Source: Methanobacteriota archaeon (GTDB lineage: Archaea; Thermoplasmatota; Poseidoniia; Poseidoniales; Thalassarchaeaceae). From it: DNA of 9,221 nt. Within the stretch, counting starts at the first letter, position 1; every line of letters starts with the position of its first letter. The position numbers and the translations under genes were made by a program. The DNA is taken from positions 1,994 through 11,214 of the forward strand of contig PAYF01000011.1 in the NCBI GenBank assembly GCA_002714745.1, read 5' to 3'. The notes under the pieces were generated by a model. It did not search any database. It worked only from the letters and a program-made list of their open reading frames with translations, and was not told the origin of the DNA. Below, in pieces: positions 1 to 6,350 of this stretch.

Positions 1-1
1 A

Positions 2-2185
2 TCATGTCGGCAGCGAGGTGTGGTACCAGGCCACCATTCTCGAGCTCTCGGCGTTCATTGCGAAACTGACTGTGTGCTCCCTTCCAGAGTCCTGCCATGT
101 TCGCGAACCGGCCACATTGACCTGCCCGTCTCCGACATCTACTGGCAAAGAAGAGAGTACATCGTTGGCCTCGCTGACGCTCAGCAAGTAGCCGTAACTG
201 ACCGACTCTTCCCAATTCCCTGCCGATGAGGACATGTGGGTCTCGAGATCGGGGTATCTCGACTCTGCTAACACTCGCTGTTCCAGCTTCTCTAGGGTGA
301 GAGTATCAGGAATCGAATCTCTGCTCCAGATTGTCGTACCTTCATCGTAGTCATCTTGGTCAACCAAATTACATCCTCCTGACTCTCTAGCTCCTAGGAT
401 AATCCAACCAGCAGTGTCGTCATCCCTGACCCAAGAGAGGTTCCACTCATCGGTCGAATATGCTGCCTGCCAGACATATCCTCCTGTCTCGAGAGCAACT
501 GCCGCGTCGGTGGTGCTGTGGTTTGCCATCAGACAGTCAACTGCCGCCTCTAAGTCGAAGTCTCTCTGGTCTGATTGATCCGGCATAGCGTATCCCCACT
601 GGGACTGGCCGCCGGGGACATCTTCGCCACTGCCCGGACTGCCGGCATACGAAGAACCCCATTGAGTGGCCTGAGAGCCTGAGTTCGATGAGGTCTCGGT
701 GATAGTCGCCACGATGGTAATTCTGCCATCGGGAAGGACCTCATTCAGGCTGGAGCCAACGAAGTTGCAGTTCGGCCCCTCTAGGGTCTTGTCGATTACG
801 ATGTCAACATCCTGCTTGACTGGCCACGGATAGCCATTCTTGACCAGGATGTCTATCTGGGCGTGACCCAGACACCTGCCAATCTCGTAATGGAAGATTG
901 AGACTTGGGTCACGAGTCCATGATTTTCGGTGTTCATCTCATTGCCTACAGACCATCTCCAGTCAGAATCCCAGGTTATATCATCGTTCGAGGACAGTCC
1001 TTTGGTCAACTGTGTGTCACCGAAGAAGGCGTGCAATTCGATTGGAGTCATTGGGAAGAGAAGAAGGGATGCGAGGTCTCCTACTGACCCTAACTCATCT
1101 GCCCCGAATACAACTGCCCTGGCAGTTGTTAGAGAGTCATCAGAGTCGAGTAGGTTGAGTTGAGTATCGGTCCTAATTGTAGAACGAGTAGTGATATCTC
1201 TCCAAGACTGAGCGTTTGAGACAAGTGTGTTGTCTTCCCTAATCCAACCAGTGCTGGTACAGTCCTCACCGCTTCTCACCTTGCCCTCTAAGTCCACCGA
1301 GAGATCGTGAGTCAGAGTCTGTTCCACTGTGAGTCGTTGTCTGCCGTATGCATCGAGCGCCATCACAGTGCCTTCAAGCTCGGAATCCATCGGATGGAAT
1401 ATCTCGTTTGCATCGCCTTTTCGAATCGTTACTGAACCTGTACCTCCCGATACCGTGGCTCTCAGTTCCGAACAGACATCATCGAGAGTCGGAGATGTGG
1501 ATTCTCGGATGTATCCAACCATCTCATCTCCAGTCACAGCTACCGAGGTTCCACTGACTGTGAAGTCCATGTGGTCACCGTAGCGTAAAGGACGTGCTGA
1601 GAAAGCTGGATCGGGCTGAATTAGGAAAACTGCTACTGCACCTACAAGCAAAACCACCATGCCGACTGCTGCTGCAATCTGCCAGTTCTCCTTCAGGCCA
1701 GCAATCGATGGCAGATTGATGACGACTGATGGTTCGTCCTCCTCTTCGTCATCATCGTCTAGCACTAACTCGGAGTCTTCACTGGTAATCACTCCCGAGT
1801 ACCACGGATCATCTTCTGGGTCCTCTTCAGGTTCGGGCTCGGGTTCAGGCTCAGGTTCTGGCTCGAGTATCTCAGCCTCAAGTATCTCCGCCTCAATTGG
1901 TTCGGGCTCGGGATCGGGTTCCTCTTCAGGTTCCTCTTCGGGTTCCTCTTCTTCCTCACCTCTGACTCTGGCCAGCATCTTATCGATGGCGTCATCGATG
2001 TTCTCAGCCTCTGGGTTAGCATCCTCAGTGGAGTCTTCCTCAGGGCCTTCAGACCCAAGAAGTCTATTGATCAGGTCGTCCTTCTTGCCCGACACTAGAA
2101 GTCCCTGGTCGCTGCACATCTGACGCAGTTCGCTGACCTTCATCGAGGACAGTTGGTCCCGGTCAAACTCACCCTCAGTTGACAT
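2..2185 (-). CDS. SAP-domain, acidic, single-pass membrane protein with large extracytoplasmic region
   Basis: The protein is 727 residues from the ATG at 2185. Residues about 11-44 (LSSMKVSELRQMCSDQGLLV, then SGKKDDLINRLLG) match a SAP domain, a short helix-extended-helix DNA/RNA-binding fold. Residues about 46-154 are extremely acidic, with EEEPEEEP, EPEPEPEP and a doubled EAEIL. One hydrophobic helix follows at about 168-189 (WQIAAAVGMVVLLVGAVAVF). The remaining 540 residues look beta-rich, carry six cysteines (about 238, 309, 438, 473, 551, 605) that could form disulfides, and contain a Gly/Ser/Gln linker near 498-536. The inferred topology is SAP domain in the cytoplasm and C-terminus outside. 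An in-frame GTG at 2257 would add 24 residues, but a perfect inverted repeat lies inside that extension, so I prefer the ATG. The C-terminal region resembles nothing I recognise. A role tethering nucleic acid to the membrane is inference from the domain order. Confidence 0.8.
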   Translation of the reverse strand: MSTEGEFDRDQLSSMKVSELRQMCSDQGLLVSGKKDDLINRLLGSEGPEEDSTEDANPEAENIDDAIDKMLARVRGEEEEEPEEEPEEEPDPEPEPIEAEILEAEILEPEPEPEPEPEPEEDPEDDPWYSGVITSEDSELVLDDDDEEEDEPSVVINLPSIAGLKENWQIAAAVGMVVLLVGAVAVFLIQPDPAFSARPLRYGDHMDFTVSGTSVAVTGDEMVGYIRESTSPTLDDVCSELRATVSGGTGSVTIRKGDANEIFHPMDSELEGTVMALDAYGRQRLTVEQTLTHDLSVDLEGKVRSGEDCTSTGWIREDNTLVSNAQSWRDITTRSTIRTDTQLNLLDSDDSLTTARAVVFGADELGSVGDLASLLLFPMTPIELHAFFGDTQLTKGLSSNDDITWDSDWRWSVGNEMNTENHGLVTQVSIFHYEIGRCLGHAQIDILVKNGYPWPVKQDVDIVIDKTLEGPNCNFVGSSLNEVLPDGRITIVATITETSSNSGSQATQWGSSYAGSPGSGEDVPGGQSQWGYAMPDQSDQRDFDLEAAVDCLMANHSTTDAAVALETGGYVWQAAYSTDEWNLSWVRDDDTAGWIILGARESGGCNLVDQDDYDEGTTIWSRDSIPDTLTLEKLEQRVLAESRYPDLETHMSSSAGNWEESVSYGYLLSVSEANDVLSSLPVDVGDGQVNVAGSRTWQDSGREHTVSFAMNAESSRMVAWYHTSLPT
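1820..1957. repeat. Low-complexity Glu/Pro-coding repeat tract
   Basis: This is a degenerate short repeat of GGTTC/GGCTC-like units on the plus strand. It includes a near-tandem pair (CTCGAGTATCTCAGC and CTCAAGTATCTCCGC) that encodes the doubled EAEIL on the minus strand. It makes the acidic Glu/Pro spacer of the SAP/transmembrane protein. Such tracts expand and contract easily, so spacer length may vary between strains. Read on the plus strand it gives a Ser/Gly-rich open frame that is only a shadow. Confidence 0.8.
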
Positions 2186-2316
2186 TCTACCCGTCAGCAG
2201 CGAATACAGGAGGCTTTCAACCCCTTCGGCGTCCTGCCTTGCAGGACGCACACTCACCGGGATGTTCGTAGTCTCCGATGAAAGGTCTCAAGAGGGGAAC
2301 TAGGGCGGCGGGTAAC
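2186..2316. promoter_or_regulatory. Divergent intergenic region between the SAP/TM gene and rimK
   Basis: These 131 bases separate the preferred starts of two divergent genes, so both promoters should lie here. No convincing TATA box was found for either direction. The clearest element is the perfect inverted repeat at 2229-2249. Longer starts exist on both sides (GTG at 2257 on minus, ATG at 2278 on plus) and would shrink the gap to about 20 bases. That is too short for two archaeal promoters and is a second argument for the shorter starts. Confidence 0.45.
2229..2249. repeat. Perfect 9-bp inverted repeat, 3-base spacer
   Basis: The left arm GCGTCCTGC (2229-2237) and right arm GCAGGACGC (2241-2249) are exact reverse complements around CTT. 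The pairing stops at the next base on each side. It lies between the divergent SAP/TM and rimK genes, so it could be an operator for a dimeric regulator or a GC-rich stem in a leader. It is not followed by a T-run, which argues against a bacterial-style terminator. Confidence 0.7.
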
Positions 2317-3276
2317 ATGGACCCACGCCTAGTGATACTCTCGAGGGGGCCCGGGCTGTACAGCACCAAGCAGCTGGCCAGAGCCGCTGAAGAAGCGGGT
2401 TGGGCAGTACGAATCATTGACCCACTCAAACTTACTGTCCTAGTTGATGATGAGGGTGGTCGAATCTACTACAAGGGCTGGCCACTCGAGTGCGAGGCGG
2501 TAGTTCCTAGAATCGGTCACTCAATCACCCGCAGAGGTGTACATGTGGTCAGACAGTTCGAGCGAATGGGAGTTATTGTAATCAACTCCAGCTCTGGAAT
2601 CGCAAAGAGTCGAGATAAGCTCGTAGCCTGTCAATTGATGACTGAGGCTGAAGTTCCCGTCCCCATCACAGCGAATGTGGGGACTTGGCAGGATACAGTC
2701 CGTGCGGTCAATCAGGTCGGAGGCACTCCTTGTGTAATCAAGAGTAATGAAGGAACTCATGGATCTGGCGTGTTCCTAGCACACACCGAACAGCAGGCTA
2801 AGCAGTTGGTCTACCAGATGCTAGAGCGCGACATGCGCCCACTCGTTCAGCAGTACATCCAGGAATCGCATGGCAAGGATATCAGAGCCCTAGTTGTTGG
2901 TGGCAAGGTTGTTGCGGCGATGCGAAGGAGGGCTCACGGTTCTGAGTTCAGATCCAACTTCCACTTAGGAGGCAGTGTCGAGCATGTCGAAATGTCTCCG
3001 CGATTCGAGAAGATTGCAGTTACAGCAGCGGGCAAGCTCGGCCTCGATCTGGCTGGAGTCGATATGCTCGAGTCCAGTAACGGCCCTTTGGTTCTCGAAG
3101 TTAACTCAAGTCCTGGACTCGAAGGAATCGAGACAGTAGTGGGAGAAGGTCTAGTCGCAGGCGAGGTTGCCAAGTTGCTCAACCGTAGGCTCGAGGAGGT
3201 TGGCGTCGAGTCGAGTCGGCCATCAATGAACGATGCCACCGAGAGGCACAGAGAGTCATCTGAGGCACAGGACTGA
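2317..3276 (+). CDS. rimK: RimK-type ATP-grasp alpha-L-glutamate ligase
   Basis: The 319-residue product resembles bacterial RimK along its whole length. The N-terminus (LVILSRGPGLYSTKQLARAA, IIDPL, YYKGWPL, VVPRIGHSIT, RQFE) matches the RimK pre-ATP-grasp domain. The ATP-grasp part carries ARDK-like KSRDK near 98-101, VIKSNEGTHGSGV (Lys 142 region and glycine loop), LVQQYI, DIRALVVGGKVVAAMRRRA, and the metal-binding set D249, E261 and N263 in GVDML...LEVNSSPGLEGIE. RimK enzymes add glutamate to an acceptor; E. coli RimK modifies ribosomal protein S6, and archaeal relatives act on tetrahydromethanopterin, F420 or LysW. The acceptor here is unknown. About 20 polar C-terminal residues exceed the usual end. 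The ATG at 2317 gives the standard family N-terminus; an in-frame ATG at 2278 would add 13 basic residues with no family match. Confidence 0.9.
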   Translation: MDPRLVILSRGPGLYSTKQLARAAEEAGWAVRIIDPLKLTVLVDDEGGRIYYKGWPLECEAVVPRIGHSITRRGVHVVRQFERMGVIVINSSSGIAKSRDKLVACQLMTEAEVPVPITANVGTWQDTVRAVNQVGGTPCVIKSNEGTHGSGVFLAHTEQQAKQLVYQMLERDMRPLVQQYIQESHGKDIRALVVGGKVVAAMRRRAHGSEFRSNFHLGGSVEHVEMSPRFEKIAVTAAGKLGLDLAGVDMLESSNGPLVLEVNSSPGLEGIETVVGEGLVAGEVAKLLNRRLEEVGVESSRPSMNDATERHRESSEAQD

Positions 3277-3409
3277 CGGCGTTCTGACACCGGTTCTCAA
3301 ACGGGCCCTGCTCGGCCCTGAAGAAGAGAAGCATTCAAGTCTGAATAGGGATACTTGGACCTGTCCGTAGGGACAGGGATGCACGGCCTTCATTGGCCAG
3401 AGGCGAGAA
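3277..3409 (+). promoter_or_regulatory. Leader region of the recombinase gene with three short hairpins
   Basis: These 133 non-coding bases lie between rimK and the recombinase. They hold three inverted repeats in a row: ATTCA/TGAAT (3333-3337, 3342-3346), CCTGTCC/GGACAGG with a GTAG loop (3360-3366, 3371-3377), and GGCC/GGCC (3385-3388, 3395-3398). A near direct repeat, GGGCCCTG and CGGCCCTG, sits at 3303-3320. No clear TATA box was seen. A purine-rich AGAGGCGAG (3399-3407) just before the ATG at 3410 may be the ribosome binding site. Confidence 0.4.
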
Positions 3410-4531
3410 ATGACAGAAGAAATAGGGGCGAAACAGAACGTATGGATGAGAGCTGCCATGGGCGGCAGACTCGGGTCTAGGTTGTCTGGACTAGGTCTCG
3501 AAGAAGGTCCAACCCTACCATCGAGGCTACAGGGACTGGCTGAACTGCCTTGGTTCGAATGCTGGGTTCAGAGACTCAAGACCGAGAAGAAGAGTGCTCA
3601 CACAATAAGAGCATACACCGTAGCAGCCCGCACCTTGGCCACTACAGCATTACCCGGTGAGGAGGCAATCGACTGGGAGCAGGCTCAGACACTCAGCGTA
3701 CTAGAGATTCACGGCAGAATCAATCCTAACAAAGGTAGGCTGGACTCATGGCTCAACAGCATAGGTGATCTCAAGCCAGCCACAATCAACGCTAGGATGG
3801 CCGCAGCCTCTCATCTCCTACTCTGGGTCGGACATACGATTCCCGACTGGATTCAAAGACCTAATCGCAGCAAGTCACTGCCTCGCACTCTAGGTCGCAG
3901 CGAGCTCAGCAGGGTCCGAGCAGCAGCAACCCGTTCGGAGGACCCATTGACTCAGCCCGTAGTCACCATCCTGCTCGATACCGGACTCAGAGTCTCCGAA
4001 CTGTGTGGACTAGACCTCGATGACATGGACTTGGAGGACAAGTCGGCTCTGGTCATAGGCGGTAAAGGCGAGAAAGACCGGACTGTGCTGTTCACCCAAG
4101 CCACCGTCGATGCAGTAGAGGCATGGATGCCAATCAGAAACACTCGTGCTGATTCCTGCTTCGACGATGAGGAGAAGCGTTCGCTACTGCTCTCGAGTCG
4201 TGGACGCAGAATCAATCCCCGTTCGGTGCAGAAGCTGATTGACCGGCTGGCCGATGCATCAGATATACCGCGCTCTAGGCTCAGCCCGCACACTCTCCGT
4301 CACACCTTCGCTACCGGCCTATTGGAACGTGGAGCTGATCTGGTGACGATTCAGAGGCTGCTCGGCCACGCCAGCATTGCTACCACAAGAGTCTACCTCG
4401 AGATTGGTGACCAGACACTAAGAGAGATTTATCACCGCGCTCAAAACGAGATTACGAGTCTTCCTGAAGAGGAAACGGTCACAGAAGTGCCGGTCACAGA
4501 GGCTCCTCCACAGATGCCACGAGTACCCTGA
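3410..4531 (+). CDS. xerA: Tyrosine recombinase, XerA/XerC/XerD family
   Basis: This 373-residue protein is a complete integrase-type recombinase that cuts and rejoins DNA through a tyrosine-DNA intermediate. A SAM-like core-binding domain spans about 45-145 (LKTEKKSAHTIRAYTVAARTL). The catalytic domain has every expected residue: R194 in TGLRVSEL, K219 in IGGKGEKDR, H294 and R297 in HTLRHTFATGLLERGAD, H320 in LLGHASIATT and nucleophile Y329 in TRVYLEI. In archaea XerA resolves chromosome dimers at dif sites; integrase relatives insert mobile elements. No mobile-element genes, att repeats or tRNA lie nearby, so a housekeeping XerA role is favoured. It has about 45 extra N-terminal residues (Gly/Arg/Leu-rich) and a 25-residue acidic/proline tail with VTEVP-VTEA, a small in-frame repeat. 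Its TGA abuts the stop of the next, convergent gene. Confidence 0.92.
   Translation: MTEEIGAKQNVWMRAAMGGRLGSRLSGLGLEEGPTLPSRLQGLAELPWFECWVQRLKTEKKSAHTIRAYTVAARTLATTALPGEEAIDWEQAQTLSVLEIHGRINPNKGRLDSWLNSIGDLKPATINARMAAASHLLLWVGHTIPDWIQRPNRSKSLPRTLGRSELSRVRAAATRSEDPLTQPVVTILLDTGLRVSELCGLDLDDMDLEDKSALVIGGKGEKDRTVLFTQATVDAVEAWMPIRNTRADSCFDDEEKRSLLLSSRGRRINPRSVQKLIDRLADASDIPRSRLSPHTLRHTFATGLLERGADLVTIQRLLGHASIATTRVYLEIGDQTLREIYHRAQNEITSLPEEETVTEVPVTEAPPQMPRVP
4476..4500 (+). repeat. Short tandem repeat in recombinase tail
   Basis: CGGTCACAGA occurs at 4476-4485 and again at 4491-4500, a 15-base period that keeps the reading frame. It encodes the doubled VTE of the recombinase tail (VTEVPVTEA). 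It looks like a small local duplication in a disordered tail, not a binding array. Confidence 0.6.
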
Positions 4532-4726
4532 TTACTTCCTAGCCGGGTTCTTCTTGTTGTGGCGCTTATCGACTGACTCTGGCCCTTGCCATTCTCTATC
4601 TGCCGGAATAGTGTACCCCGGGTGAGTAGGTATCGGGCAGTGCTTGCCCGACCTGCACCTGCTGCAGTTGTCGGACGGTGGAGACTCCACAGTCTTCTGC
4701 AACTTGCCGTACTTCCTGCGTGGCAC
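4532..4726 (-). CDS. Small basic Cys/His protein of unknown function
   Basis: The 64-residue product starts at GTG 4726 and is rich in Lys and Arg at both ends. It carries a compact cluster, CSRCRSGKHCPIPTHPGY (C21, C24, H29, C30, H35), that could bind a metal ion such as zinc, although a full four-Cys ribbon is not present. I do not recognise the family. Codon choice (AGG, AAG, CCG, GGC) looks like the neighbours. Its stop (TAA on minus) directly abuts the recombinase stop, an arrangement shared by the other two convergent pairs here, which supports it as real. The frame stays open to a GTG at 4750, giving eight more residues (MPPTERLT). A TATA-like GGTAATCGCTAAG on the minus strand (4749-4761) sits about 28 bases upstream of the shorter start. 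Confidence 0.55.
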   Translation of the reverse strand: MPRRKYGKLQKTVESPPSDNCSRCRSGKHCPIPTHPGYTIPADREWQGPESVDKRHNKKNPARK

Positions 4727-4886
4727 AGTCAGTCGCTCGGTTGGAGGGACTTAGCGATTACCACGAGCGCGCAATGTTCAATCCTACACGCACCCGCACC
4801 GCTGCATGGATGCCGAGGCTTCCAAGGTCGGGTCGGACCCGAGTCGGACGATTCTGTATGCTCAAGTCAGGGATGGTAACCCTCAG

Positions 4887-5594
4887 ATGTCAATAGATGA
4901 AGAAGATCGGCTGAGGCCTTTGAATTGGCCAGATTCAGGTGGCAAGGTGTACCTCGGAGATGTCGCTCAGGCTTCTCTGAGGGCCCTCGGCCCTCACGAT
5001 CCTCCTCGTTTCCAAGAGTCGCCCGCATTCGACGAGCAGAGATGGGTGCTAGTATCTAGGGCCAACGAACTGACGATGACCATTACTAGTACTGCCTACT
5101 GGGGCTTCGGTATGTTCAATTCCTGCTTCATGAATCGGATTGAGATTAGGGGACCTTATGGCTTGAGGGCGCGATGCGTGCACGACATTGTAGCTTCACT
5201 CGGACACAAGCCATGGGAGCCTGCCAGAGTGAGAAAGTTCGAGTCGGTTACTGGGGGCCAATTGGCCGAACACAGGGCCGCTTGGGAAGAATTAGTTTCG
5301 CGAGCAATCGAGGGCATGAGCGAGGAGATCAGTGAGATTGAGGATGTATTGAGGAAACTCAGGGGAACAGACGATTCAATCGAAGGTATACTGGATTCTG
5401 CCGAGATGGCGCTGGATGAGGCTAGGATGGCTTTGGCTGATAGGAATGCTCCTGCTGTTGAACGCGCTCTGGGAAGAGCATACAGCGCCATTGTAGAAGC
5501 TGATCCTAGCACAGAGGTGCGCTCGTCTGAGGCACGTGCAACCAAGGATCTGTTGGACGAGGTGCCCTTGGTCGACCTCTCCGAAGAGGAGTAA
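4887..5594 (+). CDS. Hypothetical protein, globular N-terminal half and helical acidic C-terminal half
   Basis: From the ATG at 4887 the product is 235 residues; an in-frame ATG at 4806 would give 262. The extra residues (MDAEASKVGSDPSRTILYAQ...) show no obvious domain, so the start is uncertain. Residues about 50-110 look like a small alpha/beta fold with hydrophobic and aromatic stretches (QRWVLVSRANELTMTITSTA, YWGFGMFNSC). Residues about 125-205 are strongly helical and heptad-like (EEISEIEDVLRKLRG, AEMALDEARMALADRNAPAVERALGRAYSAI), which suggests a helical hairpin or coiled coil for protein contacts. The end is acidic (DLSEEE). There is no signal peptide or membrane helix, so it is probably cytoplasmic. 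I do not recognise the family. It ends exactly where the convergent Sec61-beta gene ends. Confidence 0.75.
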   Translation: MSIDEEDRLRPLNWPDSGGKVYLGDVAQASLRALGPHDPPRFQESPAFDEQRWVLVSRANELTMTITSTAYWGFGMFNSCFMNRIEIRGPYGLRARCVHDIVASLGHKPWEPARVRKFESVTGGQLAEHRAAWEELVSRAIEGMSEEISEIEDVLRKLRGTDDSIEGILDSAEMALDEARMALADRNAPAVERALGRAYSAIVEADPSTEVRSSEARATKDLLDEVPLVDLSEEE

Positions 5595-5786
5595 TCAGAG
5601 TCCTAGAGTGGCCCACATCCAGGACCAGACTCCGTGTTGAGCCAGATAAATCACTACTGAGAAGATGATACATGCCGCATAGATGGAACCCTTTGAGATC
5701 TGGATAGCGTCCTCAGACTCCTCATCGAAATACCTGATCAAACCAGCTGCCTGCTGGATGCCACTGCCCTTCTTCTCCTTGGCCAT
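5595..5786 (-). CDS. secG: Preprotein translocase subunit Sec61-beta (archaeal SecG)
   Basis: The 63-residue product is the small, non-essential-type third subunit of the archaeal SecYEG/Sec61 protein-conducting channel. It has the family signature MAKEKKGSGIQQAAGLIRYF followed by DEE, then one membrane helix at about 34-52 (SIYAACIIFSVVIYLA). The family is tail-anchored with its N-terminus in the cytoplasm. The usual length is 50-60 residues; this one has a tryptophan-rich end (HGVWSWMWATLGL) beyond the helix. The ATG at 5786 gives the canonical MAK start, whereas a GTG at 5798 would add MRRP. An AGGTAGGTG (5795-5803 on minus) lies upstream as a possible ribosome binding site, its GGTG about nine bases from the ATG. 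It follows the 118-residue gene on the same strand after 54 bases. Confidence 0.92.
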   Translation of the reverse strand: MAKEKKGSGIQQAAGLIRYFDEESEDAIQISKGSIYAACIIFSVVIYLAQHGVWSWMWATLGL

Positions 5787-5840
5787 CGGGCGTCGCACCT
5801 ACCTGCACTATTTCAATTCCGCGAGAAGCGAATTGGGCCC

Positions 5841-6197
5841 TCAGGGGTCCAATGTCTCGATTAGTACGCATCCGTCATCGAGATCGACTATCTTCGAAGC
5901 GGCACTCATAGCAGTGTCTATACAGGCTGTCATGAGAATCTCTCTTCTGCGGCCGTTCCCACCTTCAAACACCAATCGATGACTCAGGCTGTCGAGTACG
6001 TCTCGGTCAACAATCTGCCAAATCCAATTGTCTCTCTCAATAGTCACCAGAGCTTCGACCGGTACTAGGGGACCCTGCTCTCTCCCCACCGCACGTGCTC
6101 TTTCTACCAGTTCAACCAACTTCCGTGTAGCCCCATTCAAATCGGTCGTTGTGGGTTCCTCGTTCGTATTCGAAATTCTTCTCCTAAGTCCTACCAT
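5841..6197 (-). CDS. Hypothetical 118-residue protein upstream of secG
   Basis: From the ATG at 6197 the product is MVGLRRRISNTNEEPTTTDL... Its middle is a charged helix (ATRKLVELVERARAVGREQG), followed by an alternating strand-like section (VPVEALVTIERDNWIWQIVDRDVLDSLSHRLVFEGG) and a further helix and strand (ILMTACIDTAMSAASKIVDLDDGCVLIETL). That suggests a small alpha/beta cytoplasmic protein with no membrane helix. I do not recognise the family and see no catalytic motif. In-frame GTG (6215) and ATG (6203) starts would add six or two residues. It may share a transcript with secG, 54 bases downstream, but nothing in its sequence points to protein export. Base use matches its neighbours. Confidence 0.7.
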   Translation of the reverse strand: MVGLRRRISNTNEEPTTTDLNGATRKLVELVERARAVGREQGPLVPVEALVTIERDNWIWQIVDRDVLDSLSHRLVFEGGNGRRREILMTACIDTAMSAASKIVDLDDGCVLIETLDP

Positions 6198-6350
6198 GTG
6201 CATCCCATGCGACACCGCCGCAAATCCGCAGCGACTCGCTGGAGGTTTAACCGTTTACGGCGATGATCGCCAACGGAGAGGGAAAACTGAACCCCGTTCT
6301 TTTCGCCGAAGAGTCGTGCAGTTGATGTCTGCTGCTGTTGCCGCAACTCC
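6198..6350. promoter_or_regulatory. Divergent control region between the 118-residue gene and the tRNA methyltransferase
   Basis: This 153-base gap must hold promoters for both directions. The AT-rich GGTTTAACCGTTTAC (6244-6258) is the best TATA-like stretch; on the minus strand it reads GTAAACGGTTAAACC, about 50 bases before the ATG at 6197. Just beside it is a perfect palindrome, GGCGAT-G-ATCGCC (6259-6271), placed well for an operator. For the plus-strand gene, GGGAAAACTGAA (6280-6291) is a weak TATA-like candidate. Element assignments are inferences. Confidence 0.4.
6259..6271. repeat. 13-bp palindrome in the divergent control region
   Basis: GGCGAT (6259-6264) and ATCGCC (6266-6271) are exact reverse complements around one central G. 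The site lies directly next to the AT-rich candidate TATA stretch, a common place for an archaeal operator. No regulator is assigned. Confidence 0.55.

Noticed and set aside
1659..2123. Plus-strand open frame rich in Ser and Gly
   Set aside because: It is the antisense of the Glu/Pro-coding tract of the SAP/TM gene. Its Ser/Gly composition comes directly from the GAG/CCN codons on the other strand, and it has no domain.
2186..2257. GTG start adding 24 residues to the SAP/TM protein
   Set aside because: The extension has no domain, contains a perfect palindrome at 2229-2249, and would leave almost no room for divergent promoters; the ATG at 2185 is preferred.
3277..3409. dif site or tRNA attachment site next to the recombinase
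   Set aside because: No pair of about 11-bp arms around a 6-base centre and no tRNA cloverleaf could be found; only short unrelated hairpins are present.
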